Origin: an uncultured Faecalibacterium sp.
Lineage (GTDB): Bacteria; Bacillota; Clostridia; Oscillospirales; Ruminococcaceae
Length of the DNA stretch: 10,480 bases
Assembly: GCA_934525405.1 (NCBI GenBank)
Contig: CAKSZF010000049.1
Coordinates: forward strand, 1-10,480
Reading direction: 5' to 3'
The position numbers were made by a program, and so were the translations under genes. Of this stretch, positions 1-7,298 are shown piece by piece (positions within the stretch are counted from its first letter, which is position 1; each line of letters opens with the position of its first letter). The notes beneath the pieces are model-generated. The model was not told where the DNA came from. It made no database searches and worked only from the letters and a program-made list of their open reading frames with translations.

Positions 1-758
1 GAGATCAGCTTGCCCAGCAGCAGCACCAGCACCACCAGCATCATGGGGCGGATGAAGCGGGCACCCTTTTTCAGGGCGAAGTGGGAGCCCAGCAGGTTGC
101 CCAGAATGTTGCTGATGGCGCAGGGGATGCCGATGTGGAACACCACCAGACCGTTCATCAGGTAGGTGAACAGGCTGGCGTAGTTGCTGGCCAGATTGAG
201 CACCTTGCCGTTGCCGTTGGCGGTGCGCAGGTCAAAGCCCATCAGGGTGGTAAAGGCAATGATGGCAAAGGTGCCGGTGCCCGGGCCCATGATGCCGTCG
301 TACAGGCCGATGCCAAAGCCGATGGCCAGCGCCAGCAGGATCTTTTTCAGGTCCAGCGTGCCGTCGTCCCGGTTCTCGTCCGGTAGGTTGCGCTGCCACA
401 GAATGATGACCGCCGCCACCGGCAGGATGATGAACATCATGGTGCGCAGCATCTCATCGCTGAGCAGCAGCACGATGTGCGCGCCCAGCGCACTGCCCGC
501 AAAGCTGCCGATGGCCGCAAGAACGCCCACCTTCACGTTCATGGCACCGCTTTTGAAAAAGCTTGCCGTGGCAAAGGTAGTGCCGCAGGCAGCGCTGAAC
601 TTGTTGGTGGCATAGGTGTAGTGGGGCGACAGCCCGGCAAACAGATAGGCAGGCAAACTAATCAGCCCACCGCCGCCGGCTGCCGAATCCACAAAGCCTG
701 CAAAGCCGGTCATCAGCATGAGAAACGCCATCATCCACGGCGAGATCGTGATACCCAT
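1..758 (-). CDS. TSUP (TauE/SafE, YfcA-like) membrane anion exporter, C-terminus cut by window edge
   Basis: This is a polytopic membrane protein of the sulfite exporter TauE/SafE (TSUP) family, expected to move sulfite, sulfonates or related small anions across the cytoplasmic membrane; the substrate cannot be read from the sequence. 252 full codons are visible, close to the usual family length of about 250-260, so only a few residues are probably missing. The two family half-repeats show their signatures: GFVDSAAGGGGLISLP near residues 21-36 and GLYDGIMGPGTGTF near 151-164, the latter typical of the YfcA subgroup. Hydrophobic helices fill the rest, and a short charged loop (residues 122-139) joins the two halves. 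The ATG at 756-758 is preceded by AGAGGA 9 nt upstream. It lies 158 nt downstream of the dipeptidase gene on the same strand. No clear promoter was recognised in that gap, so readthrough or a weak private promoter are both possible. Confidence 0.9.
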   Translation of the reverse strand, partial: MGITISPWMMAFLMLMTGFAGFVDSAAGGGGLISLPAYLFAGLSPHYTYATNKFSAACGTTFATASFFKSGAMNVKVGVLAAIGSFAGSALGAHIVLLLSDEMLRTMMFIILPVAAVIILWQRNLPDENRDDGTLDLKKILLALAIGFGIGLYDGIMGPGTGTFAIIAFTTLMGFDLRTANGNGKVLNLASNYASLFTYLMNGLVVFHIGIPCAISNILGNLLGSHFALKKGARFIRPMMLVVLVLLLGKLI

Positions 759-854
759 TGTTATAATTCCTCTTATCTTTCCAAGTCGTTTGTTCTTTTT
801 CAGGGGACGCGCGCCTCAGACCATATAAAACCTCCCCCCGCAGGGCAATACACA

Positions 855-891
855 GCCCGGGATACCCGCACGCAGCAGGGCATCTCCGGGC
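855..891 (-). other. Imperfect hairpin between dipeptidase and TSUP genes
   Basis: GCCCGG (855-860) pairs with CCGGGC (886-891). After one bulged base, GAT pairs with ATC and CCC with GGG, around a loop of about 10 nt. Position 864/881 is an A-C mismatch in plus-strand RNA but a U-G wobble in minus-strand RNA, so the fold suits the minus-strand transcript coming from the dipeptidase gene. The run of T that would make it an intrinsic terminator is on the plus-strand side (893-897), not downstream in the minus direction. It may be a weak terminator, a 3'-end stabiliser or chance structure. Confidence 0.35.
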
Positions 892-916
892 ATTTTTGTA
901 ACTTTTCGACTTGATA

Positions 917-1906
917 TTACAGATTGTTTTTAAAGAAGCGGTATGCGTTGCGCCAGTAGATGGCCTCTACCTCGTCCTCGGTAAAGCCCTCGCGGCGCAG
1001 TGCCTCGGCCAGCAGCGGCATATCTGCCGCCGTTTCCAGCTCGTGCTGACCGCCAATGCCGTCAAAATCGCTGCCAAGGCTGATGACCTCAATGCCGCCC
1101 ACCTGCTTGAAGTGAGCCGCGTGCTTTGCCAACCGCTCCACCGTGCTGCGGCAAAGCTTCGGGTGTGCCGAGTCTGCGTCCACAAAGGAAGCGCAGTAGT
1201 TCAGCCCTGCAATGCCGCCCTTTTCTGCCAGTGCGCGGATCATCTCATCGGTCAGGTTGCGGTTGTGGGGCGACAGGGCACGGCAGTTGGAATGACTTGC
1301 CGCAAAGGGACGGGTGCTGTGGTTTGCGATGTCCCAGAAGCCCTTATCGGAAAGGTGGCTCACGTCTGCGGTGATGTGCAGCTTTTCCATCTCTTCCAAA
1401 AAGGCAAAGCCCCGCTCGGTCAGGCCGGTCTCGGTGTTGGGCACCAGCGGCCCGCCGGGGTTTGCGTTGGGGGCTGCCAGCTCGTTGGGGTAGTTCCAGG
1501 TCAGGGTCATCATGCGCACGCCCAGTTCCTGCAGCCGCCGCAGCACGCCCAGACTGCCCTTGCAGCAGCCGCCCTCTTCCACCGTCAGCATGGCGCTGAG
1601 CTTGCCCTCGGCGCGGTTGCGCTCAAGGTCGGCGGCGGTGTACACCGGGGCGATCTTTTCCGGGTAAGCCGCCATGAGCCGCTTGAAGATGTCGATCTCC
1701 TCCAGCACGCTTACCAGCGGGTCGGCCCCGGGAGCGGGGTCGGCCAGATCCACATAGGCCGCAAAGCATTGCAGCAGATAATCCCCCTGCTGCAATTTTT
1801 CAAGGTCGATATGCAGATCGTTGTGCAAAAAGCTTTTGGGTGCGCCCGCCTTTTCGGCGCGGCGCAGCTCGTACAGGGTATCGCAATGCAGATCCCAAAC
1901 CTTCAT
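917..1906 (-). CDS. Peptidase family M19 (membrane/renal dipeptidase-like) zinc dipeptidase
   Basis: This 329-residue protein belongs to the M19 dipeptidases, binuclear zinc enzymes that hydrolyse dipeptides, often tolerating a D-residue at the C-terminal position. All expected metal and catalytic positions are present: DLHCDTL at the N-terminus (H7, D9), EEGG (bridging E111), DVSHLSD (H184), ASHSNCRA (H205) and GSDFDG (D280). Length matches bacterial members of roughly 310-400 residues. No signal peptide or membrane helix is visible, so it is probably cytoplasmic despite the family name. The start is supported by AGGAG 10 nt upstream. That site overlaps the end of the helicase gene, and the two genes are 15 nt apart, so they are co-transcribed. 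Likely roles are salvage of peptides or of cell-wall-derived dipeptides. The exact substrate is not predictable, and the link to the helicase may be only transcriptional convenience. Confidence 0.93.
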   Translation of the reverse strand: MKVWDLHCDTLYELRRAEKAGAPKSFLHNDLHIDLEKLQQGDYLLQCFAAYVDLADPAPGADPLVSVLEEIDIFKRLMAAYPEKIAPVYTAADLERNRAEGKLSAMLTVEEGGCCKGSLGVLRRLQELGVRMMTLTWNYPNELAAPNANPGGPLVPNTETGLTERGFAFLEEMEKLHITADVSHLSDKGFWDIANHSTRPFAASHSNCRALSPHNRNLTDEMIRALAEKGGIAGLNYCASFVDADSAHPKLCRSTVERLAKHAAHFKQVGGIEVISLGSDFDGIGGQHELETAADMPLLAEALRREGFTEDEVEAIYWRNAYRFFKNNL

Positions 1907-1921
1907 GATGGATACACTCCT

Positions 1922-4900
1922 TTATGCTTCTTCTCCCAGCAGCTGCAGCAGCTGCTCGGGGTTCATGGACAAAATCGCGCCGTCTGCCCCGCCGGTAACG
2001 GTGTCGGCCAGCGACTGCTTGGCCTGTTGCAGTTCCACGATCTTTTCCTCAATGGTGTCCTGCGCGATCAGCCGGTACACCTGTACCGGGTTGCGCTGAC
2101 CGATGCGGTAGGCGCGGTCGGTGGCCTGATTCTGCGCGGCAAGGTTCCACCACGGGTCGTAGTGGATGACGATATCGGCGGCGGTCAGGTTGAGGCCCGT
2201 GCCGCCCGCCCGCAGCGAGATGAGAAAGACGTCTGCCTCGCCCTGATTGAACCGGCGCACCTGCTCGGCACGCACCGGCTTCGGGGTAGAGCCCTGCAGG
2301 GTAAAGTGGCTCACCCCGGCTTCGTCCAGCCGTTTTGCCAGCAGTTCCAGCATGGAGGTGAACTGGCTGAACAGCAGAATGCGGTGCCCGCCCGCCACCG
2401 CCTCGGTGACAAGTTCCAGACAGGCGTCCAGCTTGGCGCTGCTGCCCGTCCAGTTGTCTGCCACAAGGCGCGGGTCGCAGCAGATCTCCCGCAGCCGCAT
2501 CAGCACGGCAAACACGGTCATCTTGTCCTCCGGCTTTGCCGCCCGCAGCTTTTCCCGGGCGTCCACCACCGCCGCCAGATACAGCTTGCGCTGCTCGGTT
2601 TCCAGCTCAACGCGGCGCACATTCTCGGTTTTGGGCGGCAGCTCCCGCAATACCTCGGACTTCATGCGCCGCAGGATGAAGGGGCCGGTGAACTGGTTCA
2701 GCCGCCGCACAGCGTTGGCATCTTCGTCCTGCACGATGGGCTTTTCAAACCGGGCACAGAAGGTCTTGTAAGGGGGCAGATACCCCGGCATCAAAAAGGA
2801 GAAGATGCTCCACAGTTCGCCCAAACGGTTCTCCACCGGGGTGCCGGTCAGGGCAAAGCGCACCCGGCTGTTCACCCGGCACACCGCCTTGTATTTCTGG
2901 GTGGTGTGGTTCTTGATGGCCTGCGCTTCGTCCAGAATGCAGGCGTAAAAGCTTTGCCCGGCATACAGCTTTTCGTCCCGGCGCAGCAGGTCGTAGCTGG
3001 TGATGACGATATCCGCCTGCGCCCACCCATCGACCAGCGTGGCGCGGTGGGCGGCATCGCCGTCCATGGCTACGCTTTGCAGCTGCGGGGTGAACTTCTG
3101 ACATTCCTCCTGCCAGTTCAGCACCAGCGATGCCGGGCAGACGATAAGGCTGGGCAGGTGCTGCCCGCCCTCCTTCATCGCCAGCAGGTAGCTGAGCACC
3201 TGCACCGTCTTGCCCAGACCCATATCATCGGCCAGAATGCCGCCCATGCCGTAGCCGTCCAGTGTACGCAGCCAGCGGTAGCCGTCCCGCTGGTATTTGC
3301 GCAGGGTCTTTTGCAGCGAGAGCGGCGGGGTATATTCGCTGTCCCGCACGGCGTGGAAGCTGCGGCTGATACGCCGGAAAGCATCGTCCCGGTCGAACCG
3401 CAGACCGTTCTGCCCCGAAAGCGCCCAGTCCAGCGTGGGGGCGCGGTAGAGCGGCAGGGCGGCGTGGCCGTCCTTCAGCTTCGCACCGGAAAGCTCCAGT
3501 GTGTCGTTCAGCTCGTCCAGCCCTTCCAAACTGTCGTCCAGCCGCAGCAGACTGCCGTCCCGCAGGCGGTGGTAGCGTTTTTTCTGGTGCAGGGACTGCA
3601 ACAGCTCCCGCAGTTCCTCCACCGGAAAGGCGCCGGTGTCCACTTCCAAGTCCAGCACGCTGCCGTGCACCGACACCCCTACCGAAATTTTAGGCGGGGC
3701 AGCCTGCAAATTGCGGAAGGCATCGGTCTGGTACACCTCGCCCATGGCCAGCAGGGCGGGAATGCCCTCTTCCAGCAGCTGGAAAAGCGCCTCCTCCCCG
3801 GAAATGCTGTAATGTCCCGGCTTGCCGGGCTCGGGTTCCAGATAGGTTTCCAGCAGCCGCTTTGCCCGGTTCTCGGTGCGGGCATCCCGCAAAAGATCGG
3901 GCGGCACCGGCTCGCCGGGGGCTACCCTGTCCTCTCCGTACAGAAAGACCGGGTACGCCGTGACGGTAAGCCCCCGGTCGGCGTCCAGATAAAACTGCAC
4001 CACCGGTTCCAGCGGGATCTGGTTCAGCAGCAGCCGGTCGGGGTCCACGATGTTGACCCGGTTGCCCAGCTCCGGCAGCACATAGCTGCAAAAAGCGGAG
4101 GCGTCCGCGCTGGTAAAGAACAAACTGCGCCCGCCAAAGGCATCCAGCACCGGCAGCACCCGGCGGCATTCCTCCCGCTGCATCCGCCAGAGGGTGGTTT
4201 CGCCCAGCAGATAGGCATAGTCCAGCCCCTGCACCCCGCTGAGTGCCGGGGTGCAGCTCAGCTGCACGCCGCCCTTGCGGCGCTCCACCTTCAGGCTGAT
4301 GACCGGCAGACCCTCTTTAAGGGTATAGCCGCCCACAACGCCCTCGGCAGCGTAAAGCTCCACAAGGGCGTCCAAGCCCTCGCCGGTCAGCGGCAGACCG
4401 CCCGCCGGGCCTTTGTCCCACGCAGAGCGCCTCGTGCCCTCAGATTCAAATTCCTGCCGGGCGCTCACCTGACGGCGCAGCAGCCGCAGCAGCTGCTGTG
4501 CATTCGGGGCAAAGGCGTCCCACCGGTGCACGAAGGCCAGCGATTTCCCATAGCTGACGCTTTCGCCCTGCTCAATCGCATCCAGAAACTGCGGGATGCT
4601 TTTTACCAGATACTGCCGCCCGCCGATGCAGTCCGAGACCCGCAGCCGCAGCCAGACACGGCCATTTTGCGCCGTAAGCTCCGGCTCCAGCAGGGCAAAG
4701 CCGGTGCGCTGGGCAGCGGGCGGGGGCAGGGGCTGCGCATCCTCCCGCTGGTAGCGCTTCAGCAGCAGTTGGGCATCATAGTCGGTCTCCGGTTCCTCGC
4801 CCCGCCACTTGCGACCAAAAAGCATATCCAGCCCGGCGCTGTAACTGTCCTTGCGGGGTTCCGGGTTCAGCCCGGCAACGCCCCGCTGCACCCCGGGGAT

Positions 4901-5218
4901 GCTCTCCGGCTTTTTTTCCGGGGCAGGCGGGTTCTTTTCCGCGTCCTGCAGCAGCAGCGCGCCAATGTGCTTACAGTAGGTGCCGTCGCCGTTTTGATTA
5001 TAGGGGCAGTCGCAGGAGGCGCTGACAAAGCTGCCGTTTTCCCGCAGCCAGACCTGCGTATAATAGCAGTCCGGCCCGCTGCCCTGCACCAGCGCTGTCA
5101 GGTGCCGCACCCCGTCCTCGTTGGTGGTGCAGCTGCTTTGCAGGATACGCTTGCGGTACTTCTGTGCCCGCTCAAAGATGCTTTTACCCAGCAATGCGCG
5201 GATCTCCTGTGCGTCCAT
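1922..5218 (-). CDS. SWIM zinc-finger SNF2-family DNA helicase/translocase
   Basis: This 1,098-residue SF2 ATPase is of the bacterial SNF2 type. An N-terminal SWIM zinc finger has ligands C69, C71, C82 and H84 (CxC, then CxH). Residues about 120-600 resemble the bacterial SNF2-associated region. The ATPase core follows: motif I DDMGLGKT (664-671), motif II DEAQ (763-766), motif III LTGTP (790-794), motif V SLRAGGTGLNL (1001-1011) and motif VI QATDRAYRIGQ (1031-1041), with both arginines intact. It should therefore be an active ATP-driven double-stranded DNA translocase, probably acting in DNA repair or in clearing bound proteins. The frame stays open upstream to an ATG at 5432-5434. I chose the ATG at 5216-5218 because GGAGG lies 8 nt upstream, the homologous sequence begins there, and the extra 72 codons run through a promoter and a terminator hairpin. 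The dipeptidase follows 15 nt downstream in the same operon. Confidence 0.93.
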   Translation of the reverse strand: MDAQEIRALLGKSIFERAQKYRKRILQSSCTTNEDGVRHLTALVQGSGPDCYYTQVWLRENGSFVSASCDCPYNQNGDGTYCKHIGALLLQDAEKNPPAPEKKPESIPGVQRGVAGLNPEPRKDSYSAGLDMLFGRKWRGEEPETDYDAQLLLKRYQREDAQPLPPPAAQRTGFALLEPELTAQNGRVWLRLRVSDCIGGRQYLVKSIPQFLDAIEQGESVSYGKSLAFVHRWDAFAPNAQQLLRLLRRQVSARQEFESEGTRRSAWDKGPAGGLPLTGEGLDALVELYAAEGVVGGYTLKEGLPVISLKVERRKGGVQLSCTPALSGVQGLDYAYLLGETTLWRMQREECRRVLPVLDAFGGRSLFFTSADASAFCSYVLPELGNRVNIVDPDRLLLNQIPLEPVVQFYLDADRGLTVTAYPVFLYGEDRVAPGEPVPPDLLRDARTENRAKRLLETYLEPEPGKPGHYSISGEEALFQLLEEGIPALLAMGEVYQTDAFRNLQAAPPKISVGVSVHGSVLDLEVDTGAFPVEELRELLQSLHQKKRYHRLRDGSLLRLDDSLEGLDELNDTLELSGAKLKDGHAALPLYRAPTLDWALSGQNGLRFDRDDAFRRISRSFHAVRDSEYTPPLSLQKTLRKYQRDGYRWLRTLDGYGMGGILADDMGLGKTVQVLSYLLAMKEGGQHLPSLIVCPASLVLNWQEECQKFTPQLQSVAMDGDAAHRATLVDGWAQADIVITSYDLLRRDEKLYAGQSFYACILDEAQAIKNHTTQKYKAVCRVNSRVRFALTGTPVENRLGELWSIFSFLMPGYLPPYKTFCARFEKPIVQDEDANAVRRLNQFTGPFILRRMKSEVLRELPPKTENVRRVELETEQRKLYLAAVVDAREKLRAAKPEDKMTVFAVLMRLREICCDPRLVADNWTGSSAKLDACLELVTEAVAGGHRILLFSQFTSMLELLAKRLDEAGVSHFTLQGSTPKPVRAEQVRRFNQGEADVFLISLRAGGTGLNLTAADIVIHYDPWWNLAAQNQATDRAYRIGQRNPVQVYRLIAQDTIEEKIVELQQAKQSLADTVTGGADGAILSMNPEQLLQLLGEEA

Positions 5219-5263
5219 GTGGTCTCCCTCCCCTGTGCTGTCGCGGTTCCGGTCTATTCTATA

Positions 5264-5292
5264 AGAATACCGCGTTCCACCCCGGGATGCAA
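5264..5292 (-). promoter_or_regulatory. Candidate sigma-A promoter for the SNF2 helicase-dipeptidase operon
   Basis: Reading the minus strand, a TTGCAT box (5287-5292) is separated by exactly 17 nt from TATTCT (5264-5269). This sits about 46 nt upstream of the helicase start. The individual boxes are weak matches to TTGACA and TATAAT. Support comes from the same TTGCAT-17 nt layout at two other genes in this window (6763-6791 and 7333-7361). An overlapping TAGAAT could be an alternative -10 box. Confidence 0.5.
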
Positions 5293-5396
5293 GGGCAGAA
5301 GAGTAAAAAACGTTTAGAAAGCGCAGGGCGGGACGATTTTGAATGGCCTCCGCTTTGCTTTGGCCATCTTCAGTGGAAAAATTATTTTTATATAGA

Positions 5397-5438
5397 GCAA
5401 TACCGGAGCGTCTGCGGACGCTCCGGTATTGCATTTTT
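5397..5438. terminator. Perfect 16-bp hairpin, intrinsic-terminator-like
   Basis: Arms GCAATACCGGAGCGTC (5397-5412) and its exact reverse complement (5417-5432) enclose a 4-nt TGCG loop. It lies 65 nt beyond the stop of the diguanylate cyclase gene and upstream of the helicase promoter, which is the right place for a terminator of the cyclase transcript. The clean T run (5434-5438), however, follows the hairpin on the plus strand. On the minus strand the stem is followed by a mixed A/T stretch that reaches a T5 run only about 14 nt later. It may work in both directions. Its arms resemble those of the hairpin at 6816-6855. Confidence 0.7.
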
Positions 5439-5497
5439 CACGGGAAAGGCCGTAAAGGCAAACGGCATTTATCGTGTTATAGTAAGTTCACAACTGT

Positions 5498-6676
5498 TCA
5501 GCCCTGTTTTTCTGCGGGGGCTGTGCCGCGCTTGCGGGTCTTGAGGTGGTACATCTCCTGATCCGCCTTGTCGATCAGGTCGTGCACGGTGGCAATGTCC
5601 GGCTCAAGGCGGGCGCAGCCGATGCTGATCTCAATCTGATAGGGCTTGCCGGAGGCGGCGTTGGCTGCGTACAGCTCCCGCTGGATGGAGGCGATCAGGG
5701 TGCGCACCTCCACGCTGTTGCAGCCGCAGGCGATGCAGAATTCATCGCCGCCGTAGCGCGCCAGAACACCGTTATAGTTGGCGCACACCTTTTTTAAAAT
5801 GCCCGCCAGCAGCACCAGTGCGGCGTCGCCCTCCAAGTGGCCGTATTCATCGTTGATGTGCTTGAAGTGATCCAAATCCATCATGAGGAAATGCAGCGAG
5901 CGGTTGGGGTGGCGGCGGTAATAGGGCAGCTCGCTTTCCAGATACCGCAGCACCACGATGCGGTTGCTGACGCCGGTCAGAGTGTCCACCGTAAACTTGG
6001 TCTGCAATACCAGCACATACACGCACACCAGCCCCAGCGTAATGCCGCAGCACAGCAGCCCGCGCCCGGGCAGCCAGCCCTGCAGCAAAAAGCCTGCCGC
6101 CGGTGCAAGTGCGAGCAGCAGCAGGCTTTTCAGTTCCTCTTTGGGCGTTTCCTGCTTCCAGTGGCTTAGTGTCCAGCTGCAACGGAGAAAGGCAGCTGCC
6201 AGATAGGCAAGCCCCACCAGCTTCGGCCCCCAGAACAGGGTGCTGCCCCGCAGCCCTTCTGCATCCAGATAGCAAAAGCCGTTTTCGTCCCGCGCTGTCA
6301 GCAGCGCCAGCAAAAGCAGCACCAGCGGCGCGGCGCTGAGCGCCAGCCTGCGGCCGTCCTCCATCCATGTATGCCCCAGCTCTGTCTCTACATACAAAAA
6401 CACCAGCAGGCAGCACCACACCGCCAGCAGATAAAACAAAATGCTGCCCCCGGCGTTCAGCCGGTAGGTCAGGGGGACGCCCAGCTCCTGCCACGCACCC
6501 AGCTGCGCCAGCGCGCTGTTATAATCCACCAGCGTCAGCGCCCCGGCAGACCACAGCAGCGCCGTGAATAGCCGCCCGGGCAGGCTTTTATCCCGCATTT
6601 TCTGCTGCGCCCGCAGCAAAGCCGCCAGCGTGACCAGACAGACCACACTGACCTGAGTATGCGCAATAGCATCCAT
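5498..6676 (-). CDS. Membrane diguanylate cyclase (GGDEF domain)
   Basis: This 392-residue protein should make cyclic di-GMP from two GTP at the inner face of the membrane. The N-terminal half (about residues 5-228) has roughly six or seven hydrophobic helices, near 8-24, 36-52, 75-97, 112-128, 147-168, 185-200 and 206-226, and may sense a ligand or membrane state. The GGDEF domain starts at DTLTGVSNR (231-239), continues with MMDLDHFKHINDEYGH (265-280, metal ligand D267) and reaches an intact GGDEF at 309-313, so catalysis is expected. The RxxD inhibitory site that normally precedes the motif reads NYNG (300-303), so product feedback through that site is unlikely. No EAL or HD-GYP partner is nearby. 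The ATG at 6674-6676 has AAGGAG upstream at a spacing of about 11 nt. The gene appears monocistronic, with its own promoter and a hairpin beyond the stop. Confidence 0.93.
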   Translation of the reverse strand: MDAIAHTQVSVVCLVTLAALLRAQQKMRDKSLPGRLFTALLWSAGALTLVDYNSALAQLGAWQELGVPLTYRLNAGGSILFYLLAVWCCLLVFLYVETELGHTWMEDGRRLALSAAPLVLLLLALLTARDENGFCYLDAEGLRGSTLFWGPKLVGLAYLAAAFLRCSWTLSHWKQETPKEELKSLLLLALAPAAGFLLQGWLPGRGLLCCGITLGLVCVYVLVLQTKFTVDTLTGVSNRIVVLRYLESELPYYRRHPNRSLHFLMMDLDHFKHINDEYGHLEGDAALVLLAGILKKVCANYNGVLARYGGDEFCIACGCNSVEVRTLIASIQRELYAANAASGKPYQIEISIGCARLEPDIATVHDLIDKADQEMYHLKTRKRGTAPAEKQG

Positions 6677-6762
6677 GCCGCAACGTTCTCCTTTATCTTA
6701 GGGCAGCTTTACGCCGTCCCGGCTCTTTTCATTCTTCCATCGTTTCTTTTTCGCATAGACTT

Positions 6763-6791
6763 ATTGTACCAAATCCATAACAGATATGCAA
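6763..6791 (-). promoter_or_regulatory. Promoter of the diguanylate cyclase gene
   Basis: On the minus strand, TTGCAT (6786-6791) is followed after exactly 17 nt by TACAAT (6763-6768), a 5/6 match to the -10 consensus. It lies about 87 nt upstream of the cyclase start, giving a leader of roughly 80 nt. It is the best-scoring of the three TTGCAT promoters in the window. The terminator of the upstream repressor gene ends only about 20 nt before it. Confidence 0.65.
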
Positions 6792-6812
6792 CGAAAACCG
6801 AGAATTCTATGC

Positions 6813-6855
6813 AAAAAGAGACACCGGAACGTCTTTTGGCGTTCCGGTGTCTCTT
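6813..6855 (-). terminator. Intrinsic terminator of the DtxR-family gene
   Basis: A 16-bp perfect stem has arms 6816-6831 and 6840-6855 (AAGAGACACCGGAACG and its complement) and an 8-nt loop. On the minus strand it is followed directly by a run of five T (6813-6817, overlapping the stem base). It starts 9 nt after the repressor's stop codon. Position, stem and T run all fit a strong rho-independent terminator for the repressor mRNA. The arms share the core ACCGGA(G/A)CGTC with the hairpin at 5397-5432. Confidence 0.88.
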
Positions 6856-6864
6856 GAAATCAAA

Positions 6865-7254
6865 TCACTTTACCTGCGGATGAGCGGCATCGTTGCGCAG
6901 GGCGCTTTCGCGGATCTTTTCCAGCGTCTGCTCGCTGAGGATGTGCTCTGCCTTGCAGGCGTCCTCGGCGGCGGTCTGCTCGTCCACGCCCAGCTGCACA
7001 AAGAAGTGGGTCAGCAGCCGGTGGCGGCTGTAAATGCGCTGGGCGATCTCCAACCCGGGCTCCAGCAGGGTCAGGTTGCCTTCGCCGTCCACCGCGATAT
7101 AGCCGTTCTCCCGCAGCTTTTTCATGGCGATGCTCACGCTGGCTTTGGTAAAGCCCAGCTCATTGACAACGTCAATGGAGCGCACTTTGCCCATACGCTG
7201 GCTCAGCATCAGGATCGTTTCAAGATAATCTTCCGCGGACTGGTGGATCTGCAT
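6865..7254 (-). CDS. DtxR/MntR-family metal-dependent transcriptional repressor
   Basis: This 129-residue protein has a winged helix-turn-helix (about residues 5-65) followed by the DtxR-type dimerisation and metal-binding domain (about 70-115). It lacks the C-terminal SH3-like domain of DtxR/IdeR, as MntR does. Metal ligands seen by alignment from memory are D9 and E12 (EDYLE), H78 (SRHRLL), and C100, E103 and H104 (DACKAEHILS). The N-terminal aspartate is MntR-like, while C100 sits where iron-type DtxR has C102 and B. subtilis MntR has a glutamate, so Mn or Fe sensing cannot be assigned. Such proteins repress metal-uptake genes when the metal is abundant; no transporter lies next to it here, so its targets are elsewhere. 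The start is backed by AGGAGG 11 nt upstream. A palindrome in the leader (7299-7324) may be its own operator. Confidence 0.92.
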   Translation of the reverse strand: MQIHQSAEDYLETILMLSQRMGKVRSIDVVNELGFTKASVSIAMKKLRENGYIAVDGEGNLTLLEPGLEIAQRIYSRHRLLTHFFVQLGVDEQTAAEDACKAEHILSEQTLEKIRESALRNDAAHPQVK

Positions 7255-7298
7255 GGTTTGTCCGGCCTCCTGCCTTATTCCCTCTTGGGGGATTTTTC

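Noticed and set aside
477..914. Plus-strand frames opposite the TSUP gene
   Set aside because: The minus strand encodes the clear TSUP signatures. The plus frames have no domain and are antisense artefacts of GC bias.
911..5317. A 1,468-residue open frame on the plus strand
   Set aside because: It is antisense and in codon register with two well-identified genes, is rich in Q, A, V, H and G with no recognisable domain, and is explained by absence of TTA, CTA and TCA codons. No ribosome binding site was seen at its start.
5219..5434. 72-codon N-terminal extension of the SNF2 helicase
   Set aside because: It would read through the promoter at 5264-5292 and start inside the hairpin at 5397-5432. 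The residues show no domain, and the internal ATG at 5216-5218 has a good ribosome binding site.
6809..6814. A fourth minus-strand TTGCAT just downstream of the repressor terminator
   Set aside because: No -10-like box lies 16-18 nt away, and it overlaps the terminator's T run; treated as chance.
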